Of a DNA stretch of 64,000 bases, positions 1 through 9,919 are shown in pieces. Position 1 is the stretch's first letter, and each line of letters begins with the position of its first letter. The notes below the pieces were generated by a model. It saw only the letters and a program-made list of their open reading frames with translations. It was not told the DNA's origin and ran no database searches. Location of the stretch: NCBI GenBank assembly GCA_002286855.1, contig NRSV01000006.1, positions 248,001-312,000 of the forward strand. Reading direction: 5' to 3'. This DNA comes from Bipolaris cookei. Taxonomy: Eukaryota > Ascomycota > Dothideomycetes > Pleosporales > Pleosporaceae. The position numbers and the translations under genes were made by a program.

Positions 1-739
1 AGTCTACCCAAACGGTGTTTATTGTTATCGTGTTTGGTCGAATCGCGTTTCTCCAGGACAACGTGCAGATCACTAATAGAGCCGACCCGACGCGTCGTGC
101 CTGGCTTGTCGACGAGCTAGCAGGCCTACACGCGACCTGGAGGGCTGACGGCCAGTCACAGATGCCCAGCCACCGCTTCTTCGACATGGCCGCCAACACC
201 ATGCACGACTACTGCAAGTGCTCCATGCACCATCTATTGCGTCTCTCTTGCTCATTGGCTGGCCGGCTTGGTTGTTTCAAGCCCGGCCTTGGCTGCAGGT
301 CCACTCAACCACTTGGTCGAATCGTCGCGTCAAACACCATATATACACGTCCTCGCACCGCGACATAGTCGTGTTTTCCCATCAATTCTTCGCCTACTCT
401 GCGTTAACTCCTGGGAATCTGCTGGCAACCTCGTTGGCCCCTATGGGAAACTATCTTTGACTCACACTTGCATGCTCGCGTGTAGCGTGGATCCCGCCCC
501 GCTTTTTACAACATGGCCAGAGAAGGTAAATACCGTTTCGACGAAGGCCATGGCCGTTGCCGTAGTCTTGTTTCCTGAGGACTTTTACTTTTTTTACCTT
601 GCTCGAATGCTGGATGTTTGACACGACTCTCACAATATTCTTAAAATTCACTACAAGACTGATTCCGTGACGAATTCATACCCAACCTGCATCCAATCGG
701 TACCCGCTTTTGCATGCCACACCATTTACTATACCCAAA
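1..739. other. left-edge stretch with no supported gene
   Basis: Only short overlapping reading frames with no recognisable motif occur here on either strand. A TATA-like run lies near 340-346. The stretch probably holds the 5' flank of the F-box gene that starts at 740; a gene cut by the left edge cannot be excluded. Confidence 0.5.
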
Positions 740-2434
740 ATGTACTCACAGCGACGAACGCCCCCACCGCTGAAGCGATCGAATTCGGGAGCAAGCTACA
801 ACAGCTATGCCAGCGCTGCCACTACTGTGTCACGATCGAGCTCCAAGCTGCTATTTGGTGAAATTCCACTCAGTCCTGTGACGAGCACTGATGGAAGATG
901 TAAGCAGGCCTCTCCCGTGACCATGCATTCATATATTAACCAAACCAAAGCAATCCCATCCAATGGCTCCATCTGCAACCTAGTGCTCTCTACAAGCTCC
1001 GTCTTCTTGCGCTTCTGGCTGAATGATGACTGTCGCAACAATGTGCTCGACCGCATCGAGTCTGAAGACCTGGCCAATTTGCGTCTTGTATGCCACGACT
1101 TCTCGTCAAAGGCCGCATCGCGACTCTTTGAGAAGATGACTGTGACATTCAAGACTTCTACCTTTACCAAGCCTGCGCGCATGGAGGCGCTTTCAAGGAT
1201 AGGTCGCCATGTCAAGACCTTTACCTTTTACATGCCCCATACCCCAGAGACTTGCCTACCACCCATCATCGACCCATTGACTGGCACAGAGAAGCAATTC
1301 CTCTATGAGCCACAAGTTCAAATCCCTCAGTGTGGTCCAGCCAAAGATAAAGCACCCAAGTACGGCAACTGGGAGATGCAAGATCTGCTCATCAAGCAGT
1401 ACCCGCCGCTGTTCCATGCGGCTACTAACGTCCCTGCCTTTTGCGCTGCCTTTTCCGAACTCATTAACCTCACTCATCTCAAAGTCTCGTGCCCGGGATC
1501 TACTGGTGCACAGCGACATCGCCGTGGTGTTGTAGATTACGCGCTCATTTCCCTTCGCATTGCCATTGAACGCGCACCACTATACAGCCTGTCTGCCCTA
1601 TCGCTTCTTCCCATCCACCCAGGCGGCCTACTTTACCTCCACCCCATGCACAGCTTCGGTAGCACACCATCGTCCGCCAAGCGCTGGCGACAAATCCGCC
1701 GGCTCTCCATCTGCATGGAGAGCGTACCCTTTGCATCAACATCCCTCCGAACCCGCACTCAATCCCTAGAGCACCTCCGCATCCTACACGCCTACCTCGC
1801 GACCCTTTCGCGCAACCTCACCCGCGTCTTCTTCCGTTGGAAAGGCGCCCGCGGCCCCTCCCCCCTATCTCTCGACCTCGAGCCCTGCATGCTCCCCACC
1901 CCAGACCAAAGCACCCAGCATCCTTCTCTCCGCACCCTCCCTCACGGCCCCCGCCCCCTCACCTTCCCCCGCCTGCGCATCATGGAACTCGAAAACGCCA
2001 TCATGGACTCTTCCCAAATCAGCGACTTCATCCTCAAGCACAACAACACACTCCGCGAATTCAACTTTGAAGACGTCAAGCTTCGCGAGGGCGACTGGGA
2101 CATTGCCCTCGAACCCCTCACCTGGATCTCCGGCAGCGACAGCTGGAAGCAGTATAAAGACGAGGTAATGGATGTTCCGATTATGCTATCGCCGGTGGAG
2201 ATTACGCCACCCGAGCCCAGGATTATGGGGCCCCTGATGCAGGAGGTTGAGAGCGCGATTGAGATGGCGAGTGGACGGGAGAGAAGAGAACATGCGCTTT
2301 CGAGATGGCTGGGTAGACCAAGGCATAAGAGTGGGATAGCGCCGAATAACAAGGATAGCTTTTGGGGTGGGAGTAAGCGGTTGCTTCATCTTTCAGGGTG
2401 GAAACAGGGTGGTGGGGCGGTTATGGCGTGTTGA
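740..2434 (+). CDS. F-box-like domain protein
   Basis: Unrecognised except for an F-box-like segment. I chose ATG 740 (MYSQRRTPPPLKRSNSG) over the in-frame ATG at 710 because a Ser/Pro-rich start is typical; the longer form would have 574 residues and this one 564. After a disordered N-terminus, a stretch near residues 100-135 contains EDLANLRLVCHDF, the core of the fungal F-box helix pattern, although its first part (FLRFWLNDDCRNNVLDRI) is weakly matched. F-box proteins recruit substrates to SCF ubiquitin ligases through Skp1; that role is inferred from the motif. The rest is a leucine-containing region of about 400 residues without clear repeats. A candidate 84-bp intron at 900-983 (GTAAGC donor, TATTAAC branch-like site, TAG acceptor) is in frame and may be removed, which would shorten the protein by 28 residues. 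The C-terminus is basic. Confidence 0.7.
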   Translation: MYSQRRTPPPLKRSNSGASYNSYASAATTVSRSSSKLLFGEIPLSPVTSTDGRCKQASPVTMHSYINQTKAIPSNGSICNLVLSTSSVFLRFWLNDDCRNNVLDRIESEDLANLRLVCHDFSSKAASRLFEKMTVTFKTSTFTKPARMEALSRIGRHVKTFTFYMPHTPETCLPPIIDPLTGTEKQFLYEPQVQIPQCGPAKDKAPKYGNWEMQDLLIKQYPPLFHAATNVPAFCAAFSELINLTHLKVSCPGSTGAQRHRRGVVDYALISLRIAIERAPLYSLSALSLLPIHPGGLLYLHPMHSFGSTPSSAKRWRQIRRLSICMESVPFASTSLRTRTQSLEHLRILHAYLATLSRNLTRVFFRWKGARGPSPLSLDLEPCMLPTPDQSTQHPSLRTLPHGPRPLTFPRLRIMELENAIMDSSQISDFILKHNNTLREFNFEDVKLREGDWDIALEPLTWISGSDSWKQYKDEVMDVPIMLSPVEITPPEPRIMGPLMQEVESAIEMASGRERREHALSRWLGRPRHKSGIAPNNKDSFWGGSKRLLHLSGWKQGGGAVMAC

Positions 2435-3191
2435 TATTGGTGGTGTCGATGGCGGTATATCCCTCTTTCCTCTTTCGTTCCTTTTCTTTTTCTTGTCATG
2501 ACTCTCACATCTCTTACTTGGGTCGACTGGCTTGTCCGATCGTTCTTAGATTTTCCTTTGTCATTTGTTTCCTTTCTTTGTTGGTTTGTTGAAGTGCGCA
2601 TATGTCTAGACGAGGATGATGATGATGATGATGGCCCTTTACGGCTATACATGTGCTTACGATTTCATGGTTGCATAGAAGATTAGTCGATAGATATTAC
2701 GATTCTTGAATAGAAAAATCTCTTCGTTATCCTTGTGTGCCATGTCTTGATGTTGTTCCCAAACTCAAAATACTAACATGTGCACCCTGGACCTCATCAC
2801 GCAAATAACGGCAAGAGATGCGAGACGTTCGCACCAACAGAGTTTAGCGCTCCCGAACCCGCAACCACGTGCTCAACCCCAAAGCGGCAATGCCTCGGCA
2901 TTGATCATATGAAGTCCCACGGGGTCTTGGCTGATCGCATTCACATGCTTGAGGCCATTTCCCCGGATTCACGGCTGTGGATAATCACATCATCATCCCT
3001 CTCACAAGCCTTCGGACACCTTTATATACCCGTTGTCCCCGTGCCCCCTTTGCATTTCTCCACACCCCCCAACTAACTCGCTTTTTGTGCGCCCACCCAT
3101 CAACATCTGTAACAAGTAGCCTAGAGCTTCTGCAAACACAACGTAACATCGCGCATACACACACTTGCACACATACGCACACATAGCCATC
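2435..3191. other. intergenic: 3' flank of F-box gene and promoter of SCP2 gene
   Basis: No supported gene. It contains a (GAT)6 microsatellite at 2615-2632 and a CA-rich 5' leader at about 3150-3185 just before the SCP2-type gene. Confidence 0.6.
3023..3028 (+). promoter_or_regulatory. TATA-like box of the SCP2-type gene
   Basis: TATATA lies about 165 bp before the start codon at 3192 and is followed by a pyrimidine- and CA-rich leader, an arrangement common for highly expressed fungal genes. Position-based inference only. Confidence 0.4.
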
Positions 3192-3644
3192 ATGTCTCTC
3201 AAGAACGGTAAGAAAACACCTGCATCTCACGCACATCACCAGCACACCCACTAACCCTCCCCAGACGCCTTCCCCGCCTCCATCGCCTTCGACCACATCG
3301 CCAGCGCCCTCTCCACTGAGGCCGCGCGCAAAGACGCCATCAAAACCGGCGGCGCCATCTTCTCCTTCAACCTCAAGAACAAGGCCGGCGAGCAAAAACA
3401 ATGGTACATTGACCTGAAAGAAAGTGGCACCGTCGCCGAGGGTGTTGCGCCCTCGGGCAAGAAAGCCGACGTGACGCTTACGCTTCCCGAAGAGGAGTTT
3501 GGCAAGTTGGTTGTTGGCAAGGCGAATGCGCAGAAGCTGTTTATGAGTGGGAAGCTCAAGGTTAAGGGGAATGTGATGAAGGCGACGAAGCTGGAGGCGG
3601 TGCTGAAGAAGGCGAATGTGGGGGACGCGAAAGCGAAGTTGTAG
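3192..3644 (+). CDS. SCP2 sterol-carrier-type protein with peroxisomal signal
   Basis: Two exons, 3192-3207 and 3265-3644, with a 57-bp GT-AG intron; product 131 residues starting MSLKNDAFPASIAF. The whole protein is one SCP2 domain (FDHIASAL near the start, then GAIFSFNLKN, WYIDLKE, ADVTLTLPEEEF, LFMSGKLKVKGNVMKATKL), matching the usual size of stand-alone fungal SCP2 proteins such as Candida PXP-18. The last three residues are AKL, a canonical PTS1 signal, so it should be imported into peroxisomes. The family binds acyl-CoA and other lipids and supports beta-oxidation; the ligand here is inferred. The very short first exon (five codons plus one base) is supported because exon 2 alone has no suitable ATG. 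Confidence 0.93.
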
Positions 3645-4026
3645 ATGGATGTGTTTATGTGCGGCTTTTATTTACTTGATAAATGTATTTGTATATCTCA
3701 TCGAACGGCATTAACTTCAAACGTCGACTGCTGCCCAACTACAGCCTTGCTTGTGAATATGGATACATTTTTTTGCTTTTCCACGTGTACTACACGTCTC
3801 ATGTGACACTAGGTATATTCTTAAACTCATGCAGGACCATCCCTTGCACAAGCTAAAGCATGCTTGCTTTTAACCAACCTTTTGCATCCGGTCACGACAG
3901 CGCGATGCCAAGCCTTCACGTGAAGACGCGCTTGCACGCGTTTCAGCCGCACACGTTCCCTCGCTTCTCCCTCCAGCCAACCGCATAATCTCTTTACAAT
4001 TCACCCCTGTCTCGCGCGCAATTGCA
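3645..4026. other. intergenic between SCP2-type gene and HET gene
   Basis: 382 bp with the 3' flank of the SCP2-type gene and the 5' flank of the HET-domain gene; nothing else is evident. Confidence 0.5.
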
Positions 4027-6321
4027 ATGAAGAATGATCTCCACAAGACCTTTGGCGAAATATTCAATAACGACATTGATGCGTTCCGTAGTCAACTTTT
4101 AAAGATCCAAGAATATCAATGTTACCGGAAGGAATCTGAAGAGTGGGTAGCCAACCTGCGCTTCCTCGATATATCAAAAGTTCCAGACTTGCAGACCGAA
4201 CGGTTAAAGCAGGAACGTCTTTGTTCTCAGTCAGAAGAGAAGGATCCGCTTTTTGAACGAATACCACCATCCTACGATGTCCCTATAACAAAACGCGAAG
4301 ACGATAATGGCGATAGGTATATTGCCGTCTCTTGGAAATGGCCTGAGGCTCGCCCGAAATCCGTCTCCAGTACTATGGACCCACCTGTTTTCCGCTACCA
4401 GATCAAACGAACCGGGAAAAAGTCCCACAAGAGTGGGTTTCCGGATCATTACATGGATCGGGTTGTTCGATATGCACAAAGTGTCAAAATTACGAAACTA
4501 TGGGTTGACATAGAGTGCATATACCAAAGGCCGGAAGACAAGCGCACGTCACCGAAAGACAAGGAGCTTGGTGTTCAAATCATGGACGTTGTTTACGGTG
4601 ATAGCACATATTCTGTCGGCATACTAACTGTCGAGATCCGAGACCAACACGAGATCGATATGCTCTCGAATCTGCTTTCCAGATCTCTCTTTGTTGATCC
4701 CAAAGACGAGGACTATCCAAAACTGCGACCCGAGGTCGATATTACTGCCGTTCAGATGATGATTCTTCATATCCTCAGCGATCCCCGCTGGTCGCGCGGC
4801 TGGATATTCCAGGAAGATCACCTTGCTTCTCAGAGAATGGTATTGCTCATTCCATATAATCTACGGCTCGACAAGAGCGGTCATGACAACCTTGGGAAAA
4901 TACCAGGCGAGCTTCAGGTAATGCTTAAGGATTTCCGACAGACTGTAACAATGTTTTGTCTAGCGTGTACCGCCGATGAAGTACGATGGCCCAGTACCGA
5001 GATCTTAGCAAAAGTGACGCAATACAACATTTGCAACAAGATCATTCATAACATGGCATTTTCATCGCAAGAACAGCATCTTGCACGTCCCTGGGATGTC
5101 GAGTCTAGTTTTGGTAGTGAGGCCAGCAAGTCCAACACGCAGTCCGACTCCTCTAAGATCTACTCATATCCTACTACGACTGCAAGTGTACTTGAAGATA
5201 TTGGTAACCGCTGCTTAGAGAGAGAGTCAGATCGGATTGCAATACTTGCCAACGCTTTAAAGTGCAAAAAGCGGCTCAACACTGAAGAGGGATCTCCCTT
5301 GATTGAATCTGGGACTTACAGTCTTTCTACCGCTCTTCTTACCGTCATTTTGATGAACGGGGAGATATTGAAGAACACCCCTGGACTTCCAGTCACATGG
5401 CCTTTGCTTGATCGCTCATCTGAATTCCCTACTGAAGCCAACATTCTGAGTCATACACTGCCCTCATACCTCAACGCTTGCCAATCTCTTTTCACTGCTC
5501 CGGGCCGTATACGTCATCAAACATTCATCGATCGCTGTCGCTTCATATCGCCGATCATTACGCCCCGTGGAATCGAGACAAAAGGATATCTTTTCGACTT
5601 GTTGTCCGACCGGCAATTAGAAAATGAGGGGCTCCAACCTGATCTGCTCTGTCTTACAGATGCAGACAAGGAGACTTTGTCGCCTTCAGAGCGGAAGACC
5701 GGAAAGCGCAAACTTGACGAAATTGCTTGCCAAGTCCTTAAAATACTCATGAACAAGCTGGAGGGAGTGTGGCCAAATAATAGACTTGCCAGTCATATGC
5801 GGAGCCACATCCAGTTGGATCAGCACCCGCCGCGCCAAGGAGAAAGGTATGCATCCACGCCTTATGTACTAGATAACATGTACGCAATATATCAGGCTCT
5901 TGTAAATAATCGAGAGCTTTGCCTTGCACGACTTGCGTCCGCGCCTCAAGGTTCAGAGCCGGTTGCTCTCTTCATCCAGCCTGAGCAGTATTTAAGAACC
6001 AGTCAGTCAGCTGATCATGTTCCTCAAACTAGGCCAGTAAAGGTCTTTGCGAGCTTCGACAACCGTCGGCATGATTACGATAAAGAGCGGCTAGTGAGCC
6101 TGGAGGTGAACGTATGCGATGATATTGGCGTTACAAAAGACTGGGACAGACGGAATTACTGTCTGAAAAATCTTGGCTGGGTTAATGGTATTTGGGCTAT
6201 TCATGGTGAGAAGATGGAAACGTTTGTTTTTCCGCTGCCGGGAATTACAAGAGAGGACGGCTATGAGCGAGAGGTGAAGAGCAATGCGGGAAAGAAGAGA
6301 AAGAGGAGACATGATGATTAG
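4027..6321 (+). CDS. HET-domain (heterokaryon incompatibility) protein
   Basis: Single-exon ORF of 764 residues. The HET domain (PF06985 type) lies at about residues 97-270: RYIAVSWKW, LWVDIECIYQ and SRGWIFQED correspond to the three hallmark HET blocks (Y.A.SYxWG, LWID..CI.Q, RxWTxQE). The first block is divergent (SWKW instead of SYxWG). HET domains trigger cell death after fusion of incompatible fungal cells or act in related NLR-like signalling; that function for this gene is inferred. The remaining 490 residues match nothing I recognise, with no NACHT, WD or ankyrin repeats. The C-terminus ends in a Lys/Arg patch (KKRKRR) that could be a nuclear signal. It converges with the dehydrogenase gene, leaving 59 bp between the stops. 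Confidence 0.85.
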   Translation: MKNDLHKTFGEIFNNDIDAFRSQLLKIQEYQCYRKESEEWVANLRFLDISKVPDLQTERLKQERLCSQSEEKDPLFERIPPSYDVPITKREDDNGDRYIAVSWKWPEARPKSVSSTMDPPVFRYQIKRTGKKSHKSGFPDHYMDRVVRYAQSVKITKLWVDIECIYQRPEDKRTSPKDKELGVQIMDVVYGDSTYSVGILTVEIRDQHEIDMLSNLLSRSLFVDPKDEDYPKLRPEVDITAVQMMILHILSDPRWSRGWIFQEDHLASQRMVLLIPYNLRLDKSGHDNLGKIPGELQVMLKDFRQTVTMFCLACTADEVRWPSTEILAKVTQYNICNKIIHNMAFSSQEQHLARPWDVESSFGSEASKSNTQSDSSKIYSYPTTTASVLEDIGNRCLERESDRIAILANALKCKKRLNTEEGSPLIESGTYSLSTALLTVILMNGEILKNTPGLPVTWPLLDRSSEFPTEANILSHTLPSYLNACQSLFTAPGRIRHQTFIDRCRFISPIITPRGIETKGYLFDLLSDRQLENEGLQPDLLCLTDADKETLSPSERKTGKRKLDEIACQVLKILMNKLEGVWPNNRLASHMRSHIQLDQHPPRQGERYASTPYVLDNMYAIYQALVNNRELCLARLASAPQGSEPVALFIQPEQYLRTSQSADHVPQTRPVKVFASFDNRRHDYDKERLVSLEVNVCDDIGVTKDWDRRNYCLKNLGWVNGIWAIHGEKMETFVFPLPGITREDGYEREVKSNAGKKRKRRHDD

Positions 6322-6380
6322 TGAGAGAAGTCGTGCAATGCCCAAATCCATAAGGTTTATTTGAGGTGTCCTACAAACAA

Positions 6381-7511
6381 CTAAACCACGCCTTGGATGA
6401 GGTTCTTGATCCCCTCACCCCTCGACGTCTTCTCCCACGCTTCCGTCGCCCGCTCAAACGGAGTTACCGAACTAATAAGCGGCTTTACATCAACCAGCCC
6501 CTTATCCAACAGCTGAATCGCCAAATCGTAGTCACCAGGCCCATACCGAAAACACCCCCTAACCATTAGCTCCTTCTGAGACATCGCCACAATCGAAAAC
6601 TCCACCTTCGCCTTCACCAACCCCGTCTGCACAAACTTCCCCCCAGGCCTCAGCACCAAAATCCCCGCCTCAATACTCTTCGCCACCCCCGAAGCCTCAA
6701 TAACCGTATCCACGCCTTCGTCCCCCAACCCAAACGTCCTTGACAACCTCTCCGCACTCTCCTCTGCGCTCTCCTCCTCCCTCGCAAGAAAAGTCTCATA
6801 CCCCAAATACCCCCTCGCAAACTCCAACTTCCCCTCCACTACATCCACAACAATAACCCTCAACGCCCCAAACCGCCCCGCAACAGCCGCACACAACAAC
6901 CCCACCGTCCCACCCCCCATCACCACAACTGTCTCCCCAACCTTCACATCCCCCAGTTTAACACTATGCACCCCGACCGCCAACGGCTCCACAAGCACCG
7001 CCTCATCCAGCCCCAATCCCTCCGGAATCTTATATACCAAATCCTCAGGCAACACATAGAACTTGCACAGCGTCCCCTGCGTATCTGGGGGCCCGGGCGC
7101 AGCCGCAAATCGCATACGTCGGCATAAGTTGTACGACCCGGATTTACAAGCCGTGCAAAGGCGGCAGGGAGAACCAGGTTCGAGGGCGACGCGGTCGCCG
7201 GGCGCGACACGGGTTACGAGGGGGCCTACCGAGTGAATTGTGCCTGAGGCTTCGTGGCCCATTGTTATGCCGGTTGCGGGGTTTATGGGCTTGCCGAGGT
7301 TGGCGTGGTGCCAGAAGTGGACCTTTGGGGTTTGGGGGTTAGAATGGTGGTGGTGGTTGTTTGGGGGAAGGAGGGAATTTACATCGCTGCCGCAGACACC
7401 GATGTAGTTTATACGTATTACGACGTCGTGAGGTGAAGAGAGGCTGGGGATGGGTTTGTCTTCTATCTTTGCAGTATGAGGGGCGTAGAGGACTACGTTT
7501 GGGTTTTGCAT
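6381..7511 (-). CDS. zinc-dependent MDR dehydrogenase, sorbitol/xylitol dehydrogenase-like
   Basis: 376 residues from ATG 7511 (MQNPNVVLYAPH); an in-frame upstream ATG would add 39 residues with no similarity to the family, so the shorter start is preferred. Catalytic zinc ligands: Cys40 (GVCGSD), His86 and Glu87 (GHEASG), Glu175 (EPLAVGVHS). Structural zinc site: Cys116, Cys119, Cys122, Cys130. The NAD-binding Rossmann motif is GGGTVGLL near residue 199, and an acidic residue after beta-2 (VVDVVEGKLEFAR) favours NAD over NADP. The EPLAVGVHS signature is typical of polyol dehydrogenases, which oxidise sorbitol or xylitol to the ketose; exact substrate unknown. A His/Asn-rich insert (HHHH at 53-56) replaces the usual loop before the GHE motif. 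No PTS1. Confidence 0.9.
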   Translation of the reverse strand: MQNPNVVLYAPHTAKIEDKPIPSLSSPHDVVIRINYIGVCGSDVNSLLPPNNHHHHSNPQTPKVHFWHHANLGKPINPATGITMGHEASGTIHSVGPLVTRVAPGDRVALEPGSPCRLCTACKSGSYNLCRRMRFAAAPGPPDTQGTLCKFYVLPEDLVYKIPEGLGLDEAVLVEPLAVGVHSVKLGDVKVGETVVVMGGGTVGLLCAAVAGRFGALRVIVVDVVEGKLEFARGYLGYETFLAREEESAEESAERLSRTFGLGDEGVDTVIEASGVAKSIEAGILVLRPGGKFVQTGLVKAKVEFSIVAMSQKELMVRGCFRYGPGDYDLAIQLLDKGLVDVKPLISSVTPFERATEAWEKTSRGEGIKNLIQGVV

Positions 7512-7966
7512 TGTTTGAGAATGGATGTGAGAATAATTGTTCCTATTGGGAGATCTCCCCTTATGCTGGATTTCAAACGAGATTTTGAAGATACACTGTA
7601 TGACTGAGAAAAGGGGTATCAAGAACAAGTATCTGTAGCGTTACTGGGCGAATTTATTTGTTTGATTGAAAAAGATAGCTGATTTCATATCTATCTCACC
7701 CTCTCCTCGTTATCTTCCTAAAGCGGGGGGACCTAGACGCGTCTAGCTTCCCCGCGCCACGCGCCTCTTCTCCCTCTCCCCATTCCCCACCGTCTGACTT
7801 CGATCTACCGCATATGCAAGTAATACAACCCCTCCCTCTTTCCTTGCGCCATACCATCTAATTGATCGTCTCAAAAACCCCGTTACTAATCCGCCTTAAC
7901 ACCCTCATTTTTACCCTCACTACTCCCCCCTTCTTCTCCTTCTCCTCTTCCTTATCACCAGACCCA
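7512..7966. other. intergenic upstream of dehydrogenase gene
   Basis: Holds the promoter of the minus-strand dehydrogenase. The part from about 7858 could be the 3' exon of the small ORF at 7967-8161, but I could not find a frame-consistent splice. Confidence 0.4.
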
Positions 7967-8161
7967 CTACCCCCGCCTCGATAGTGGCTCCCCTCTTTTC
8001 CTGGCTGGAAAATCGTATTGCCTTTCCGTACAAGTTTTAGCAAAAAAACATATTTCTGGGGTGGTTTGAGGGGAGGAAGAAGGCTTACAAGACGCGCAGT
8101 GCGCCCATGCGCCGTCTTTTGTTAGATCGGCGTTTGCGTCGCATTCTGGGCACTTGAGCAT
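7967..8161 (-). CDS. possible small zinc-ribbon protein (exon)
   Basis: The ORF opens MLKCPECDANADLTKDGAW and continues AHCASCK. Two Cys-X2-Cys pairs (residues 4/7 and 22/25) spaced 14 residues apart look like a zinc ribbon, and the first 25 residues read like genuine protein. A strong donor (TTGTAAGC) follows directly, so the remaining 39 residues may be intron read-through. A downstream open frame at 7858-8043 (acidic/basic, 50-60 residues) could be exon 2, but none of the candidate acceptors joins it without a stop. Either the gene structure is more complex or it is decaying. Function unknown. Confidence 0.35.
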   Translation of the reverse strand: MLKCPECDANADLTKDGAWAHCASCKPSSSPQTTPEICFFAKTCTERQYDFPARKRGEPLSRRG

Positions 8162-8879
8162 TTTGGACTGCTTTTTGGAGGGGAGCTTATAGAGTGGAAT
8201 AGCGGATTAAAGAAGTGGGTGGGCGGGGATTTTGTAATTGTATGGCTGGCAGGGTGTTAAGGTAAAGATGATTGTTGTTGGTGTGGTGGTGGGGGGAGGG
8301 GCATGATGTCATAGACCAATCAGCGGGCATCGGGCTGGACGCTGGGTTGTGTAAGTGCTATGGTGTGAAGATGGTCATATTCCAGGGTTTGGACAATGGG
8401 TTGATTGGGTGACTATGGAGAAAAAATGAGGAGTACATATATTCTTGGTACGTGGGCTGCGATAACCTCTTCTAATAGAAGAATAATTTCGATACTCTTG
8501 GTCATAAGGCGCGTTGGGAAAGAATGTATCGCGTGGATAAATACTGCTTACCGAGCTCGTTTCGGTCCATTTCTTTTGTTCTGAATTAGTCTGAGGTGAA
8601 CCTACGAGCTAGGCTCATCATGTATATTCCTACGCTGCTCTGTTCTAGATGGAGCAGTGATTAAATACAAAGATCATCTAAATTACTGTCACCAGGAGCT
8701 ATTTTCCTCTATGAAATGACAACGAAATTATAGCCTGAGCTTGTTCGAGATTCAGTGTTGTCGGTATAATGACAAGGTGTGTGAACATGAGAAAAAGAGG
8801 AACAGATGTACATTTCGTAAGTGAGGGCCAATTGTAGTCGACTCAAACATGTTCGATATGTTTTTTTTAATATAAACTA
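8162..8879. other. intergenic before the first Fot1-like relic
   Basis: About 720 bp, AT-rich toward the element, with no supported gene. A run of eight T lies near 8861-8868 just outside the element. Confidence 0.5.
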
Positions 8880-9919
8880 ACGTGTTTAATTACCGAGCGG
8901 GCCACGCCACCACGATTTTTCTTGTTAAGAAGAACAAGATATTATTCTTCAGACGCGTCACTATACTTTGTATCATCTAATTCTACTTGGTAGGTGCGAG
9001 AGTTGTGTCCAATTTGGCTACAACGTCTGCAGCGCCGTTCACTGCGTACCCTCTTCGCAGGCGTTGCACCATCATTACAGCTACCACCCTCTGCCTCAGC
9101 GATCTGATCAGCTACCTGACCAACTTTCTGGGGCCCCTCTGCCTGTAAGTAGCACCGCTTGCGAGTTTTTCGCTTTGTTGCCTGCAAAGATGAGAAAGGC
9201 TGGGATACGCTTCCCTGTTGCGCCAACGCCCTGTATCAGCGTAACCCGCTCCCGATTGCCTGGCTGGATCTTCTTTGATTTCCCCAGTTTTTTTTGAGCC
9301 TTTGATAGGTGACTGTGATAAAATCCTGCCCATAACAAAGCCAGTTTCATCAAAGTTGTAAATATCTTCGTCCACGATACCATACTTCGCCTTCGTATTC
9401 TGAACCAGCTCGAACCAGCCCTTAATAAGTGCTGGGTCCTCGTAGAGAGCTCGTTGGCGATCATATGGACGGCTCCGGCGCGTACGCAGCTCAGGATTGC
9501 GCTGGATAAACCTATCGACCCAGTTCTTGCCAACCTCCTCTCCGCCACGCTCTCGGAGCAGTCTATTAGCCATATCTCGCATGTCGTCTCTCCCACAGGG
9601 TAGTCCTCTCTCGGTCTCATCTATTACGCGCCTATAATAGCCTTCTCTTCTAATTTTGTTAGGCGCTTTACTGGTGGCTCGTAGTCGCGTCGACAGGGCT
9701 TTCCATTACGTCGCCGTTGTATCGTCCGTCTTGGGACGCTATAGATTAATTCAGCGCACCTTAGGCTTAAATTTTTCGCGTTTTTGGAGATCAGAGATAA
9801 AAAGAGCAACGTCAGCTTCAGTATAGGTCTTTTGAGTTTGGTGTTGTTGAGACATTACGCGTTATTGTTGTGAAGGTAGGATGGCGCGGGGAAGTGGCCC
9901 GCTCGGTGGTGAAACGTGT
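8880..9919. mobile_element. internally deleted Fot1/pogo-type DNA transposon
   Basis: The element is flanked by TA duplications (8878-8879 and 9920-9921). Its termini form an imperfect inverted repeat of about 26 bp: ACGTGTTTAATTACCGAGCG on the left and ACACGTTTCACCACCGAGCG read inward from the right, both followed by GGCCAC. At 1040 bp it is roughly 750-800 bp shorter than the two related elements in this window; the middle of the transposase, including the second and third catalytic acidic motifs, is gone. Probably non-autonomous and now fixed. Confidence 0.85.
8942..9855 (-). pseudogene. decayed Fot1-like transposase with central deletion
   Basis: Coding remnants run from an ATG at 9855 (MSQQHQTQKTYTEADV) through a CENP-B/Tc5-type helix-turn-helix region, the first catalytic motif (DIYNFDETGFVMG) and GVGATGKRIPAFLIFAG. 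They then jump to the C-terminal tail with a Cys-rich zinc knuckle (CRRCSQIGHN) ending at 8942. The IDGHESH and LLQ.LDV catalytic blocks seen in the other copies are missing. Several frameshifts and stops break the remaining frame. It cannot encode an active transposase. Confidence 0.85.
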
